Assembly: GCA_902802105.1 (NCBI GenBank)
Contig: CADCKR010000015.1
Location: forward strand, 1 to 63,418
Length of the DNA stretch: 63,418 bases
Direction of reading: 5' to 3'
Origin: an uncultured Ruminococcus sp.
GTDB lineage: Bacteria; Bacillota; Clostridia; Oscillospirales; Acutalibacteraceae
Part shown: positions 1 to 9,021 of the stretch, piece after piece
How the letters are laid out: each line of letters begins with the position of its first letter
Position numbering within the stretch: position 1 is the stretch's first letter
The notes under the pieces: model-generated
Database searches by the model: none
Seen by the model: the letters and a program-made list of their open reading frames with translations, nothing else
Told to the model about the DNA's origin: nothing
Made by a program: the position numbers and the translations under genes

Positions 1-46
1 CGCGAGGCGTTCAGCTTGGCAGTACTAATTGGTCGAGGGCTTGTCC
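1..46 (+). rRNA. 23S ribosomal RNA, 3' end (partial)
   Basis: The first ~46 bases match the conserved 3' terminus of bacterial 23S rRNA (AGTACTAAT followed by GGTCGAGGGCTTGTCC). The rest of the gene lies outside the window. The exact 3' end is estimated from the family. A short CCAAG/CTTGG hairpin follows directly at about 45-59. No 5S gene follows before the terminator at 112. Confidence 0.85.
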
Positions 47-111
47 AAGTGTTGCTTGGTTCTCCTTTTGCTTGCTTTATTCAGTTTTCAGGGTGCGATT
101 CCCTTTTTTAT

Positions 112-141
112 AAATCCCATCTTTACAGATGGGATTTTTTG
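112..141 (+). terminator. Intrinsic terminator after the 23S gene
   Basis: A 10-bp stem (AAATCCCATC / GATGGGATTT, loop TTTACA) runs into a T-rich tract. It ends the rRNA transcript about 65 bases after the 23S 3' end and separates it from the next gene. Confidence 0.85.
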
Positions 142-238
142 TTTTATAATATTACTTGGTTATTTATTCCATTATGAGAAATTTTTGCTTGCGATTTGCA
201 GGTCTTGTTTCTTTATCATTTTTTATGGAGGTTTTTTT

Positions 239-691
239 ATGAAATTGGCAGAGGCATTGCAGGAAAGAGCTGATCTTAACGTAAAGATAGAACAGCTTAA
301 TGAACGACTCAGAAACAACGCTCTTGTCCAGGAGGACGAAGAGCCTGCCGAGGACCCCGAGGAGCTTCTCATTCAGCTGGACGACAGCATTGACCGGCTT
401 GAAGAGCTTATGGCTCGCATCAACAGGACAAACGCTCAGACAGTAGACCAGAGGGAAACACTGACCCAGCTTATTGCAAAGCGTGACTCACTGAAGGTAA
501 GGATCAGCTCTTACCATGATCTCATTAATGCGGCTTCTTCTGCGCCGAAGAGAGCAAGATTTTCTGAGATAAAAATAATGAGCACTGTTAATGTCCGCAA
601 CCTTCAGCAGAAGCTTGACCTTATGTCAAAGGCACTGCGTGAGACAGACAACCGCATTCAGGAGCTTAACTGGACAACAGAGCTTATTTGA
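239..691 (+). CDS. DIP1984 family protein
   Basis: A 150-residue, highly charged helical protein. The opening MKLAEALQERADLN, followed by an EDPEELL stretch and IARIN-like and RDSLKVRISSYHDLI-like segments, is typical of the DIP1984 family, whose biochemical role is not established. The reading frame stays open back to position 29, but that part overlaps the rRNA end and its terminator. The start at 239 has a GGAGG ribosome binding site at 227-231, 7 bases upstream, so it is preferred. The protein is predicted to be mostly coiled coil and cytoplasmic, with no signal peptide or membrane segment. I recall, without being able to check, that this family appears in RNA-repair neighbourhoods. The structured sequence just downstream makes an RNA-related role worth testing. 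Confidence 0.8.
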   Translation: MKLAEALQERADLNVKIEQLNERLRNNALVQEDEEPAEDPEELLIQLDDSIDRLEELMARINRTNAQTVDQRETLTQLIAKRDSLKVRISSYHDLINAASSAPKRARFSEIKIMSTVNVRNLQQKLDLMSKALRETDNRIQELNWTTELI

Positions 692-935
692 TCAGACTTT
701 ATGGTTTGTAGTCTGTGAGGCGAATGTATCTCTGCGGCTGAGTGTATGAGTCCGCAACATTGGCGGCTTTCGGGCAGGGCCGGGGTTCGAGTCCCCGCTT
801 TATTGTAATGCCCCGAAAACGCACATGTGCATTCTTAAAGCTTATTGTTATCACCTTGCATTGATCACAGATGAGGGCGGGACGCGGGAATTTAAAGAAC
901 GGCTGACGGAGATCTATAACGTCAGCCGATTTTTG
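692..935 (+). ncRNA. Structured RNA candidate with a tRNA T-arm-like hairpin
   Basis: The 279-base gap after the DIP1984 gene holds several nested inverted repeats. Hairpin A is CAGACT 693-698 with AGTCTG 710-715. Hairpin B is TGCGGCT 733-739 with AG/CCGCA 749-756. Hairpin C is a 9-bp stem, TTTCGGGCA 768-776 with TG(C)CCCGAAA 809-818. Inside C is a 5-bp stem, CGGGG 781-785 with CCCCG 793-797, whose loop TTCGAGT is exactly that of a tRNA T-arm. A terminator closes the region at 901-935. No complementary 7-bp acceptor stem is visible, so this is not an ordinary tRNA. It could be a stand-alone RNA or a structured 3' UTR. Confidence 0.35.
901..935 (+). terminator. Intrinsic terminator
   Basis: An 8-bp stem (GGCTGACG 901-908 / CGTCAGCC 920-927) is followed by GATTTTTG. 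It ends transcription before rarA, whose start lies 36 bases further on. Confidence 0.75.
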
Positions 936-970
936 ATATATTTATCAATTTCCAGAAGCAGGTGACAGAT

Positions 971-2251
971 ATGACAAATTCTCCTCTTGCGGACAGGATA
1001 AGGCCGCAGACGATAGACGATATCGCAGGGCAGCATCATCTTCTTGACAAAAATAAGCCGCTTCGCCGTATAATAGAATCCGGCAATATACCCAATATGG
1101 TGTTTTACGGCCCGTCAGGAGTGGGTAAGACCACGCTTGCGACTATGATAGCCAAAAAGACCAATCGAACGCTCCGCAAGCTTAACGGCACTACCGCCAC
1201 TACTGCGGATATCAGGAGCATAGTTGAGGAGCTTTCCGGGTTCAGCGGTATGAACGGCATTTTGCTCTACCTTGACGAGATACAGTATTTTAACAAGAAG
1301 CAGCAGCAGACACTCCTTGAATTTATCGAGAACGGCAGCATAACCCTTATCGCATCTACAACAGAAAATCCTTATTTCTATGTTTACAGCGCAATACTCA
1401 GCCGTTCTACGGTTTTTGAATTCAAAGCTCTTGAAAAAGAAGATGTTGAGCAGGCTGTTAAAAGGGCAATAGCCTGCCTTGAAGCCGAAAGCGGAGAAGA
1501 GATCGTTATCCCGGATAAGGCGGTCGAGCATATCGCTTATGCCTGCGGAGGTGATGTGCGCAAAGCTGTCAATGCAGTTGAGCTTTCGTTTATTGCGGCA
1601 TCGGTATCCGACGGAAAAAGAGAGATAGACTACGAAACTGTTGCTTCTCTCACTCAGAAAAGCGCCGTGAAGTATGACCGTGAGGGCGATGAGCATTATG
1701 ACTTGCTGTCGGCATATCAGAAGTCTATGCGCGGATCTGATCCGGACGCCGCAATACACTATCTTGCAAGGATACTGGCTGCTGATGACCTGCCGTCAGC
1801 CTGCCGCAGGCTTATGGTGTGTGCCTGCGAGGATGTAGGGCTTGCAAACCCGCAGATAATACCGATCGTCAAGGCGGCAGTGGACGCGGCTATGATGGTA
1901 GGGCTGCCGGAAGCTCAGATACCGCTTGCGGATGCGGTGATACTTGTGGCAATGTCGCCTAAGTCAAATTCGGGCTGCATAGCAATAGAAAAGGCAATGG
2001 CTGATGTTCAGGCCGGTAAGGGCGGAGGCTTTCCGCGGAATTTGCAGAACAAGCATTATGACGGTGCGGATGCAAAGGTAAAGGGACAGCATTATCTTTA
2101 TCCTCACAGCTTTCCGGATCACTGGACAGAACAGCAGTATATGCCCGACCAGCTTATCGGAACGGTTTATTATGAGCCGGGAGAAAACAAGAACGAACAG
2201 GCATATAAGGAATATTGGCGAAGGATAAAAAACAGGGACAAAAACCGATGA
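971..2251 (+). CDS. rarA: Replication-associated recombination protein A (RarA/MgsA AAA ATPase)
   Basis: A 426-residue clamp-loader-like AAA+ ATPase that acts on stalled replication forks and single-stranded DNA ends. The N-terminus (PLADRIRPQTIDDIAGQ) is the RarA signature. Walker A is GPSGVGKT near residue 47 and Walker B is LYLDEIQ near residue 100; STTENPYF is the sensor-1 region. The C-terminal half carries the MgsA tetramerisation domain and ends with family-typical GFPRNLQNKHYDG and LYPHSFPDHW stretches. Length is normal. The frame is open from a GTG at 962, but ATG 971 has AGGTGA five bases upstream and is preferred. It appears to be a monocistronic housekeeping gene. Confidence 0.93.
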   Translation: MTNSPLADRIRPQTIDDIAGQHHLLDKNKPLRRIIESGNIPNMVFYGPSGVGKTTLATMIAKKTNRTLRKLNGTTATTADIRSIVEELSGFSGMNGILLYLDEIQYFNKKQQQTLLEFIENGSITLIASTTENPYFYVYSAILSRSTVFEFKALEKEDVEQAVKRAIACLEAESGEEIVIPDKAVEHIAYACGGDVRKAVNAVELSFIAASVSDGKREIDYETVASLTQKSAVKYDREGDEHYDLLSAYQKSMRGSDPDAAIHYLARILAADDLPSACRRLMVCACEDVGLANPQIIPIVKAAVDAAMMVGLPEAQIPLADAVILVAMSPKSNSGCIAIEKAMADVQAGKGGGFPRNLQNKHYDGADAKVKGQHYLYPHSFPDHWTEQQYMPDQLIGTVYYEPGENKNEQAYKEYWRRIKNRDKNR

Positions 2252-2385
2252 TAATTCTTGTAAAATGATACAAAAACATATATTCTCAGCTGTGCAAGAT
2301 GTGTATTTTGTTGTGATAATATTGTAAAATATGAAAATATGTGTTATAAATGGAAGTATCTTGTTTTGTTATGGAGGACAAAAAA

Positions 2386-5300
2386 ATGATAAGAACGACC
2401 GGATTGAAAAGATCGGCAGCCTTTTTTATGGCTGTTGTTCTGACAGCGCTGTGCTTTACGGTCTTTCTGCATTCACCGAGGGCGTATGCAGAGGGCGAGG
2501 ACGACGCAAAGCAGGCGCAGGAAACAGCACAGACAGTTATTGAGGAATACGAGCTGAGCGGCAAAAATGTCGGCGTACAGATCGGTACTATCGGCGAAAG
2601 AGAGGTATATCCCTATGAGGAATCGTCACGCTCAAGGGTAGAGCATTTCTATACCTCGGCTGATGCTGTAAAGGCTCTCACTGAAAAGCAGGTAGAATGC
2701 ATTGTTCTTGATGAAAAGACAATGAACGCTCTTGCACAGGAAAACGAGGGACTGAGCATTGTAAAAAAGCCTTTTTCCGAAAAGCAGTACAGGTATGTTG
2801 TCAGCAAGGATAACAAGGAGCTTCTCGATAAGGTGAACAAAGCGCTGAAAAAGCTCACCGAAGACAAGACAATAGAAAGCATAGTGAATAACTATACAGG
2901 TCTTGATTCCGAAAAGGGCAGAACTCCCTACAAGAAGAAGGATGTAGAGAGGAAAGGCACCATTACCCTTGCAGTTACCTCGGCTACAAAGCCTAACGCA
3001 TATATCGACAACGGCACCTACGCAGGAATTGATATCGACGTTATGCAGGCAGTGTGTGACGAGCTGAAAACAGAGCTTGTTGTCTCTGATATGCAGCCGG
3101 ATTCATTGGTAGATTCCATTACCTGGCAAATGGCGGATATTGCAGCAGTGGATGCTTCCGGGGTCGTAATAAAGGAATCAGTAAAGAAGGAGCTTTCATA
3201 TTCATCTGCTTATGCAGACTCAAAGCAGCTTATCGCAGTTTATGCCGAGCCGCAGAAGCCTGAACCCGAGGAAAGTGCTGAGGAAAGTTCCGGCGAAGCC
3301 TCTGCCGAAGATGATGCCTACGATTTTACAGGCAAGAGGATCGGTGTACAGCTGGGTACGACAGGCGATATATATGCTACGGACTACGAAACTGACGGCA
3401 CTGCAGCGGTAGAACGCTATGCAAAGGCAGCAGATGCCGTGCAGGCTCTCAATCAGCAGAAGATCGACTGTATTATCCTTGATGAACAGCCGGCAAAGAA
3501 ATTTGTTGAGAAAAACCCGAATATCACGATACTCAGCAAGGAATTTACACTTGAAGATTATGCAATGTGCGTTAAAAAGGGCAACAAGGAGCTTCTTGAC
3601 AAGGTGAATGCAGCTCTGAAAAAGCTCAAGGAGAACGGTACTCTCCAGAGCATAATTGATAATTACATAGGCACTGATGAAACTGTCGGAAAGACACCTT
3701 ATCAGAAGAAGGACGTAAAGAGAAACGGCACTCTTACGGTAGCTACAAATGCGGAGTTCCCGCCGTATGAGTTTGTAAGCAATGGTGAGTTCACCGGCAT
3801 TGATATGGACATGGTGCAGGCTATAGCAGACGAGCTTGGCATGGAGCTTAAGATCGAGAACATGAAGTTCGATTCTATAATAGCATCCGTCAATGCAGGC
3901 AAGGCCGATATAGGCGCAGCCGGAATGACTGTTACCGAGGACAGAAAGAAGAACGTAGACTTCACAGACAGCTACACCACCTCAAAGCAGGTGATAATGG
4001 TATATGATGACAAGCCGAACAGCGATGAGATCAAAGGAGTAGCGGATCTGGAGGGCAAAACAATAGGCGTACAGCTGGGTACAACAGGCGATATCTATGC
4101 TACTGACTACGAGACTGACGGTACTGCAAGGGTAGAGCGCTACAGCAAGGCAGCGGATGCTATTCAGGCACTTAAACAGCAGAAGGTAGACTGCGTGATA
4201 CTTGACGAGCAGCCGGCAAAGAATTTTGTAGAGAAAAACGACAGCATCAAGATAATTGAAGAGGAATTTACACTTGAAGATTATGCAATGTGCGTAAAAA
4301 AGGGCAACAAGGAGCTTCTTGACAAGGTGAATGCAGCTCTGAAAAAGCTCAGGGAGAACGGTACTCTCCAGAGCATTATTGATAATTACATAGGCACTGA
4401 TGAAACTGTCGGAAAGACACCCTATAAGAAGAAGGATGTAGAGAGAAACGGCACTCTTACAGTAGCTACAAATGCGGAGTTCCCGCCGTATGAGTTTGTA
4501 AGCAATGGTGAGTTCACCGGCATTGATATGGACATGGTGCAGGCCATAGCAGACGAGCTTGGCATGGAGCTTAAGATTGAGAACATGAAGTTCGATTCTA
4601 TAATAGCATCCGTCAATGCAGGCAAGGCTGATATAGGCGCAGCCGGAATGACTGTTACCGAGGACAGAAAGAAGAACGTAGACTTCACAGACAGCTACAC
4701 CACCTCAAAGCAGGTGATTATTGTATATGATAAAAACTCAGTCAATACAGGACTTTCCTTCGGTGAAAAGCTGAAGCAGAATTTCATTGACGAGGACAGA
4801 TGGCGCTATCTTGTTGACGGTCTTGGCACTACACTTCTTATTACAGTGCTTTCAATTCTTGTCGGTATGCTGGTGGGAACGCTTGTTGCGGTTGTACGCA
4901 CTGTACACGATCAGAACGGCAAGCTGAAAATACTGAATTTTATCTGTAATATCTATCTTACCGTGATAAGAGGTACTCCTGCCGTACTTCAGCTTTTGAT
5001 AATCTACTATGGTGTATTCGGCGCTGTGAACATAAGCAAGATAATTGTAGCCGTTGTAGCTTTCGGACTGAACTCAGGCGCTTACGTGGCTGAGGTAATA
5101 CGTTCCGGCATCAACGCCGTTGACAAGGGACAGTTTGAGGCAGGCAGATGTCTCGGACTTGACTACAAGCAGACCATGTCAAGCATTATCATGCCGCAGG
5201 CGTTCAAGTATATGCTTCCGGCGCTTCTCAACGAGGTCATAGCACTGCTCAAGGAAACGGCTATATGCGGTTACATAGCACTGCAGGATCTTACAATGGG

Positions 5301-5442
5301 CGGCGATATCATCCGTTCACAGACATTTGACGCATTCCTGCCGCTTATCGCAGTAGCAATTATTTATCTCATCATAGTAATTATCCTGACCCGTATTGTA
5401 AAGATCCTTGAAAGGAGATTGAAGAAAAGTGAAAGAAAATAA
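2386..5442 (+). CDS. Amino-acid ABC transporter: tandem substrate-binding domains fused to permease (GlnP-like)
   Basis: A 1018-residue membrane protein. A signal/anchor helix (~10-32) is followed by family-3 substrate-binding protein (SBP) lobes in the order II (~59-172), I (~190-285), acidic linker, II (~319-428), I (~447-542), II (~559-668), I (~688-783). A HisM/GlnP-type permease domain (~805-1005) with several membrane helices and the [13 protein letters not shown] coupling motif comes last. The chain therefore starts with a C-lobe and ends with an N-lobe. The first lobe I is degenerate: it lacks the PPYEF motif and the Arg of TVTEDRKK. The start at 2386 has GGAGG 8 bases upstream; the longer frame from 2350 lacks a site. 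The ATPase gene overlaps by 14 bases. The likely substrate is a polar amino acid such as glutamine, by analogy with GlnP. Confidence 0.9.
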   Translation: MIRTTGLKRSAAFFMAVVLTALCFTVFLHSPRAYAEGEDDAKQAQETAQTVIEEYELSGKNVGVQIGTIGEREVYPYEESSRSRVEHFYTSADAVKALTEKQVECIVLDEKTMNALAQENEGLSIVKKPFSEKQYRYVVSKDNKELLDKVNKALKKLTEDKTIESIVNNYTGLDSEKGRTPYKKKDVERKGTITLAVTSATKPNAYIDNGTYAGIDIDVMQAVCDELKTELVVSDMQPDSLVDSITWQMADIAAVDASGVVIKESVKKELSYSSAYADSKQLIAVYAEPQKPEPEESAEESSGEASAEDDAYDFTGKRIGVQLGTTGDIYATDYETDGTAAVERYAKAADAVQALNQQKIDCIILDEQPAKKFVEKNPNITILSKEFTLEDYAMCVKKGNKELLDKVNAALKKLKENGTLQSIIDNYIGTDETVGKTPYQKKDVKRNGTLTVATNAEFPPYEFVSNGEFTGIDMDMVQAIADELGMELKIENMKFDSIIASVNAGKADIGAAGMTVTEDRKKNVDFTDSYTTSKQVIMVYDDKPNSDEIKGVADLEGKTIGVQLGTTGDIYATDYETDGTARVERYSKAADAIQALKQQKVDCVILDEQPAKNFVEKNDSIKIIEEEFTLEDYAMCVKKGNKELLDKVNAALKKLRENGTLQSIIDNYIGTDETVGKTPYKKKDVERNGTLTVATNAEFPPYEFVSNGEFTGIDMDMVQAIADELGMELKIENMKFDSIIASVNAGKADIGAAGMTVTEDRKKNVDFTDSYTTSKQVIIVYDKNSVNTGLSFGEKLKQNFIDEDRWRYLVDGLGTTLLITVLSILVGMLVGTLVAVVRTVHDQNGKLKILNFICNIYLTVIRGTPAVLQLLIIYYGVFGAVNISKIIVAVVAFGLNSGAYVAEVIRSGINAVDKGQFEAGRCLGLDYKQTMSSIIMPQAFKYMLPALLNEVIALLKETAICGYIALQDLTMGGDIIRSQTFDAFLPLIAVAIIYLIIVIILTRIVKILERRLKKSERK
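3330..4728 (+). repeat. Internal 723-bp tandem duplication in the ABC transporter gene
   Basis: Two adjacent units, about 3330-4005 and 4053-4728, are almost identical at DNA level (for example ACAGCTGGGT at 3348 and 4071). Each encodes one lobe II plus lobe I of a substrate-binding domain. The near identity, including at silent positions, points to a recent duplication or gene conversion. The first unit (~2560-3240) is a third, much more diverged copy. Confidence 0.85.
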
Positions 5443-6283
5443 TAAAAAGGGCAATGCAAAGGCAGCTCCCGAAGCAAAGACCGAAGTCTCCGCAGAAAAG
5501 AAAGAGGATCAGCCGAAGAATAACAGCCGTGAAAAGATCGCAGGCACAAAGAGCGAGGCTCTCATCGTGGTAAGTGATCTGTGCAAGAATTTCGGCGACC
5601 ATAAGGTGCTCAGGGGCATAAACACCGAGATCGACAAGGGCGAGGTCGTAGCGATCATCGGCCCGTCCGGCTGCGGAAAATCCACCTTCCTGCGTTCGCT
5701 GAATCTGCTTGAGGTCCCGGACAGAGGCACGATACGCTTTGAAGGTACGGACATAACCGACAAGAGCGTTGATATCAACAAGATGCGTGAGAAGATGGGA
5801 ATGGTGTTCCAGCAGTTCAACCTTTTCCCGAACCTGACGATAAAAAAGAACATCATGCTTGCGCCCACAAAGCTTGGCAAGATGACTAAGGAAGAGGCGT
5901 CGGCAAAGGCAGACGAGCTGCTGAAAAGGATAGGCCTTTCCGATAAGGCAAATGCATATCCGGACAGTCTTTCCGGCGGTCAGAAGCAGCGTGTTGCCAT
6001 AATACGTGCGCTTGCGATGAATCCCGATGTAATGCTTTTTGACGAGCCGACCTCTGCGCTTGACCCGGAGATGGTAGGAGAAGTCCTTTCGCTTATGAAG
6101 AATCTTGCGGATTCGGGTATGACAATGGTAATTGTTACCCACGAGATGGGCTTTGCAAGAGAGGTCGCAGACCGTGTGCTTTTTATCAACGACGGAGTTA
6201 TCGCAGAGGAAAACACGCCGGAGGAGTTTTTCGCAAATCCGGTAAATCCGCGTCTTAAAGACTTCCTTTCAAAGGTTCTCTGA
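5429..6283 (+). CDS. glnQ: Amino-acid ABC transporter ATP-binding protein (GlnQ-like)
   Basis: A 284-residue cytoplasmic ATPase that powers the permease encoded just upstream. Walker A is GPSGCGKST, the Q-loop follows in [13 protein letters not shown], the ABC signature is LSGGQKQR, Walker B is [13 protein letters not shown] and the switch His is in [10 protein letters not shown], all typical of the polar amino-acid ATPase family. An unusual charged N-terminal extension of ~45 residues, rich in Lys, Glu and Ala, precedes the nucleotide-binding domain; its role is unknown. The GTG start at 5429 lies inside the end of the permease gene (14-base overlap) with AAAGGAG upstream, so the two are translationally coupled. 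A long inverted repeat ends the operon. Confidence 0.93.
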   Translation: MKENNKKGNAKAAPEAKTEVSAEKKEDQPKNNSREKIAGTKSEALIVVSDLCKNFGDHKVLRGINTEIDKGEVVAIIGPSGCGKSTFLRSLNLLEVPDRGTIRFEGTDITDKSVDINKMREKMGMVFQQFNLFPNLTIKKNIMLAPTKLGKMTKEEASAKADELLKRIGLSDKANAYPDSLSGGQKQRVAIIRALAMNPDVMLFDEPTSALDPEMVGEVLSLMKNLADSGMTMVIVTHEMGFAREVADRVLFINDGVIAEENTPEEFFANPVNPRLKDFLSKVL

Positions 6284-6320
6284 TAACGACTGTAAAAAAT
6301 GTTAAAAAGATAGAAATTGC

Positions 6321-6360
6321 AGAAAATATCGGCAGTGCATTGAATGTACTGCCGATATTT
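6321..6360 (+). terminator. Long inverted repeat, probable terminator after glnQ
   Basis: A stem of about 16 bp (AAATATCGGCAGT with ACTGCCGATATTT, plus G-U and inner pairs) with loop TTGAA sits 40 bases after the glnQ stop. The T-run is short (TTTGATATT), so it may work in both directions or simply stabilise the mRNA end. Confidence 0.6.
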
Positions 6361-6488
6361 GATATTATAGTATTGTAATTTGATATTCTCATAGTATCGC
6401 TTCAAAATAAGAAGCTTCGCAGGACGGGTACGGGGCGAGGAGCCCTGCCGGGGTGTCGGGGCAGAGCCATCAATAAAAAGGTGATAGA

Positions 6489-7445
6489 ATGAAGATAGGA
6501 AATGTGGAAATAAACGGTTATGCGTGTCTGGCACCGATGGCGGGAGTAACAGACAGAGCGTTCAGAGAGCTGTGTGTAAGCTTCGGAGCGGCGTATGTGA
6601 TCGGTGAAATGGTCAGCTCAAAGGGGCTTGTGTATAAAAGCGAGAAGTCAAGAGAGCTGCTTGTGCTTTCCGGTGATGAACGTCCGGCGGCTGTGCAGCT
6701 TTTCGGGAACGAGCCTGAAACAATGGCTGATGCGGCAAGGATAGCAATGGAATACAAGCCGGATATCATAGATATCAACATGGGATGCCCTGCGCCAAAG
6801 ATAGCCATGAACGGCTGCGGCTCGGCGCTGATGAAGGATCCTGAGCTTTGCGGAAGGATAGTCAGTGCTGTAAGGGATGCGGTGGATGTTCCCGTGACGG
6901 TGAAGATACGCAAGGGATGGGACAAAAACAGCGTGAATGCCGTTGAGGTGGCGCAGATATGCGAGGCATCAGGAGCTGACGCAATAGCGGTTCACGGCAG
7001 AACGAGAGAGCAGCAGTATATGCCGTCGGCTGACTGGGACATAATCAGACAGGTAAAGCGTGCGGTAAAAGTGCCGGTAATAGGCAACGGAGATGTGACT
7101 TCACCGGAGCTTGCTGCAAAAATGATGGAGCAGACCGGCTGCGACCTTGTAATGATCGGACGGGGTGCGCTTGGCAACCCGTGGATATTCCGTGAAATAT
7201 CCATGCTTATCGGGCATGACAGGCCTTCAATGCCGGTATCGGCAGCCGAAAAGATAACTGTTCTGCTCAGGCATACGGCGAAAATGTGCGAATACAAGGG
7301 CGAGAGCGTTGCCATGCGTGAAGCGCGGAAGCATACAGCATGGTATTTAAAGGGAATAAAGGGTGCGGCTGCACTGAGAAAACGTGCGGTCGAGCTGGAA
7401 ACCTATGAGGATCTTATTGAGCTTTGCAAGGATGTTCCGATGTAA
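6489..7445 (+). CDS. dusB: tRNA-dihydrouridine synthase B (DusB)
   Basis: A 318-residue flavoenzyme that reduces uridine to dihydrouridine in the tRNA D-loop. Family landmarks are LAPMAGVTDRAFR at the N-terminus of the TIM barrel, NMGCPAPKI with the active-site Cys near residue 98, VTVKIRKGWD, AVHGRTREQQY, GNGDVTSPELA and IGRGALGNPWIF. The C-terminal helical domain carries the usual MREARKHTAWYLKG. Start ATG 6489 has AAAGGTGA upstream. It stands alone between a terminator-like repeat and a dispersed palindromic repeat that begins right at its stop codon. Confidence 0.95.
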   Translation: MKIGNVEINGYACLAPMAGVTDRAFRELCVSFGAAYVIGEMVSSKGLVYKSEKSRELLVLSGDERPAAVQLFGNEPETMADAARIAMEYKPDIIDINMGCPAPKIAMNGCGSALMKDPELCGRIVSAVRDAVDVPVTVKIRKGWDKNSVNAVEVAQICEASGADAIAVHGRTREQQYMPSADWDIIRQVKRAVKVPVIGNGDVTSPELAAKMMEQTGCDLVMIGRGALGNPWIFREISMLIGHDRPSMPVSAAEKITVLLRHTAKMCEYKGESVAMREARKHTAWYLKGIKGAAALRKRAVELETYEDLIELCKDVPM

Positions 7446-7507
7446 TACTAATACCTAACAAAAAGCAGAAAATTTTTGCGGTCTGATTTGTTATCAGGAA
7501 TTAGTAT
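7445..7507. repeat. Dispersed palindromic repeat, family 1, copy 1
   Basis: A 63-bp element running from ATACTAATACCT to AGGAATTAGTAT, with long imperfect inverted ends and a GCAGAAAATTTTTGCGGTCTG core. Related copies lie at 16473-16630, 28193-28274 and 40324-40385. It begins in the dusB stop codon region and may also act as its terminator. Confidence 0.75.
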
Positions 7508-7538
7508 AAGTCTTTGTATGTAAAGGTCGGGTGAAAAT

Positions 7539-8192
7539 ATGGGTCAGACAATATCACAAAGAGACGGTATGGAAAAATTTATGATCTACGCAATAATCAT
7601 AGGGATAATCGGTGCAGTGGCAATGAGCTTTTATGTAAAGAACGGTTACCGCAGGAGCATATCCGGCATCGGCGACCCGATACAGGGGCCGGCAGAGGGG
7701 CTTTTGCACATAAAGCAGGGCGGATATGACGTTGCCGTCACTCTTGTCAACAGCTATGATATCGAGGGGCTTGTGGTACACACAAGGGATTACATGAGCA
7801 GCGATATCGGAGATCAGCTTTCTCCGTGTGATATAGGTCTGGCATGGGGAAATGTTGCGGCAAATAATGAAAGGTATGATCTTCATTGGGATCACGGCAA
7901 CCGGTTTCTTGAGCTTTCATGTGATGCGGGTGTTGAGTCTGCGCTTGGCGGCCGTGCATACGTAGACAGCCATATTTCAAACAATCACGTTATTCCGGCG
8001 GATATGAATATATGCTGGCAGCTCAGGAGCATACATCCTGGAGCCCATGTCAGGCTGAAGGGTTATCTGGTCTATGTTGAAGGCATCAGCACTAAGGGCG
8101 ATGTGTTTTACTGGTATTCGAGCCTTAAACGTGATGATACCGGTAAGGGAGCCTGCGAGGTAATGTATGTGACATCGGTGGAGTGGCTTTAA
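7539..8192 (+). CDS. Membrane-anchored protein of unknown function
   Basis: A 217-residue protein I do not recognise. A hydrophobic segment near residues 14-31 (IYAIIIGIIGAVAMSFYV) should anchor it in the membrane. The remaining ~185 residues are mixed alpha/beta, contain Trp and His residues such as DLHWDHGNRF, and look like a globular domain. The start at 7539 has GGGTGA upstream; in-frame Met10 and Met14 are alternatives. The gene stands alone, preceded by a dispersed repeat and ended by a strong hairpin shared with the convergent rsmE. No catalytic motif is evident. Confidence 0.75.
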   Translation: MGQTISQRDGMEKFMIYAIIIGIIGAVAMSFYVKNGYRRSISGIGDPIQGPAEGLLHIKQGGYDVAVTLVNSYDIEGLVVHTRDYMSSDIGDQLSPCDIGLAWGNVAANNERYDLHWDHGNRFLELSCDAGVESALGGRAYVDSHISNNHVIPADMNICWQLRSIHPGAHVRLKGYLVYVEGISTKGDVFYWYSSLKRDDTGKGACEVMYVTSVEWL

Positions 8193-8219
8193 TTATGTTT
8201 TGATCTATGCAGACGGAAG

Positions 8220-8253
8220 ATCGGGTGGACTTTCTTACGGAAGTCCACCCGAT
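8220..8253. terminator. Bidirectional intrinsic terminator between convergent genes
   Basis: A perfect 13-bp stem (ATCGGGTGGACTT / AAGTCCACCCGAT) with an 8-base loop lies between the stop of the + gene at 8192 and the rsmE stop at 8277. T-richness is modest on both sides. Confidence 0.7.
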
Positions 8254-8276
8254 ACATTTTGAAAGCAGAGCGCTTT

Positions 8277-8999
8277 TTATTCAAGATTTCCTGTGTGAAA
8301 CATTATTGCAGAAAGCGCTGCGAGAGGTGCGGTCTCAGCGCGAAGTATGCGGGGACCTAATGTTGCTGTGACTGCTCCCGCAGCAGACAGCAGACCTACC
8401 TCGGCTTCCTCGTATCCTCCCTCAGGACCGGTGAAAACGGCTATTTTGCGGTCGTTCTTATCTATTGCTTCTCTCAGCGGTATGCCGCCGCCCTCGTAAA
8501 ACAGTATCGCTTTGTCGTATCCACCAAGCATTTTTGCGGCAGCTTTAAGCTCGGTAAACTCCGCTACATCGGGAATTATACCTCTCTGTGACTGCATCGC
8601 GGCCTGCTCGGCTATTTTCTGATAACGCTGATGCTTTTTCACGGCGGCTTTAGCGTCAGGCCTTGATATACACCTGCTTGTGAGTACCGGAACAATGCGG
8701 TGTATGCCTAGCTCTACGGTTTTTTGTATAACGCTTTCCATCTTGTCGCCTTTTGTCAGAGCGGCAAAAAGAGTTACCTCAATATCCGGCTCGTGTGTGC
8801 ATTCCTCTTCGGATACTGCCCGCACAAGCACACCATCGCTGTTTATGCGTTCTATCCGGCAAAGGTGCTGCACCTTGTTCTTGTCGCAAAGAGTGATCAC
8901 TTCTCCTACCGACATACGCAGAGCCTTTGAGATGTGCTGTGCATCCTCTCCTGTAATAAGCTGTGTCTGTCCAACTGTATCTGTAAAAAACCAGTCCAT
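8277..8999 (-). CDS. rsmE: 16S rRNA (uracil-1498-N3)-methyltransferase RsmE
   Basis: A 240-residue SPOUT-fold methyltransferase that uses S-adenosylmethionine to methylate U1498 of 16S rRNA. The N-terminal PUA-like part includes HISKALRMSVGE. The knotted domain carries LFAALTKGDKMESVIQKTVE, AAMQSQRGIIP, the cofactor-binding FTGPEGGYEEAE and the C-terminal LGPRILRAETAPLAAL. Length is normal. Its ATG has GGAGG upstream on the minus strand. It follows the acyltransferase-like gene by 22 bases on the same strand, so the two are probably co-transcribed. Confidence 0.95.
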   Translation of the reverse strand: MDWFFTDTVGQTQLITGEDAQHISKALRMSVGEVITLCDKNKVQHLCRIERINSDGVLVRAVSEEECTHEPDIEVTLFAALTKGDKMESVIQKTVELGIHRIVPVLTSRCISRPDAKAAVKKHQRYQKIAEQAAMQSQRGIIPDVAEFTELKAAAKMLGGYDKAILFYEGGGIPLREAIDKNDRKIAVFTGPEGGYEEAEVGLLSAAGAVTATLGPRILRAETAPLAALSAIMFHTGNLE

Positions 9000-9021
9000 T
9001 ATTATCCTCCGATATAATATC

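Noticed and set aside
29-238. Upstream extension of the DIP1984 reading frame
   Set aside because: It runs through the 23S end and its terminator and lacks a ribosome binding site; the start at 239 has GGAGG.
781-804. A complete tRNA gene
   Set aside because: Only the T-arm is convincing; no matching 5' acceptor strand, no anticodon arm of 5 bp with a 7-base loop, and no CCA end.
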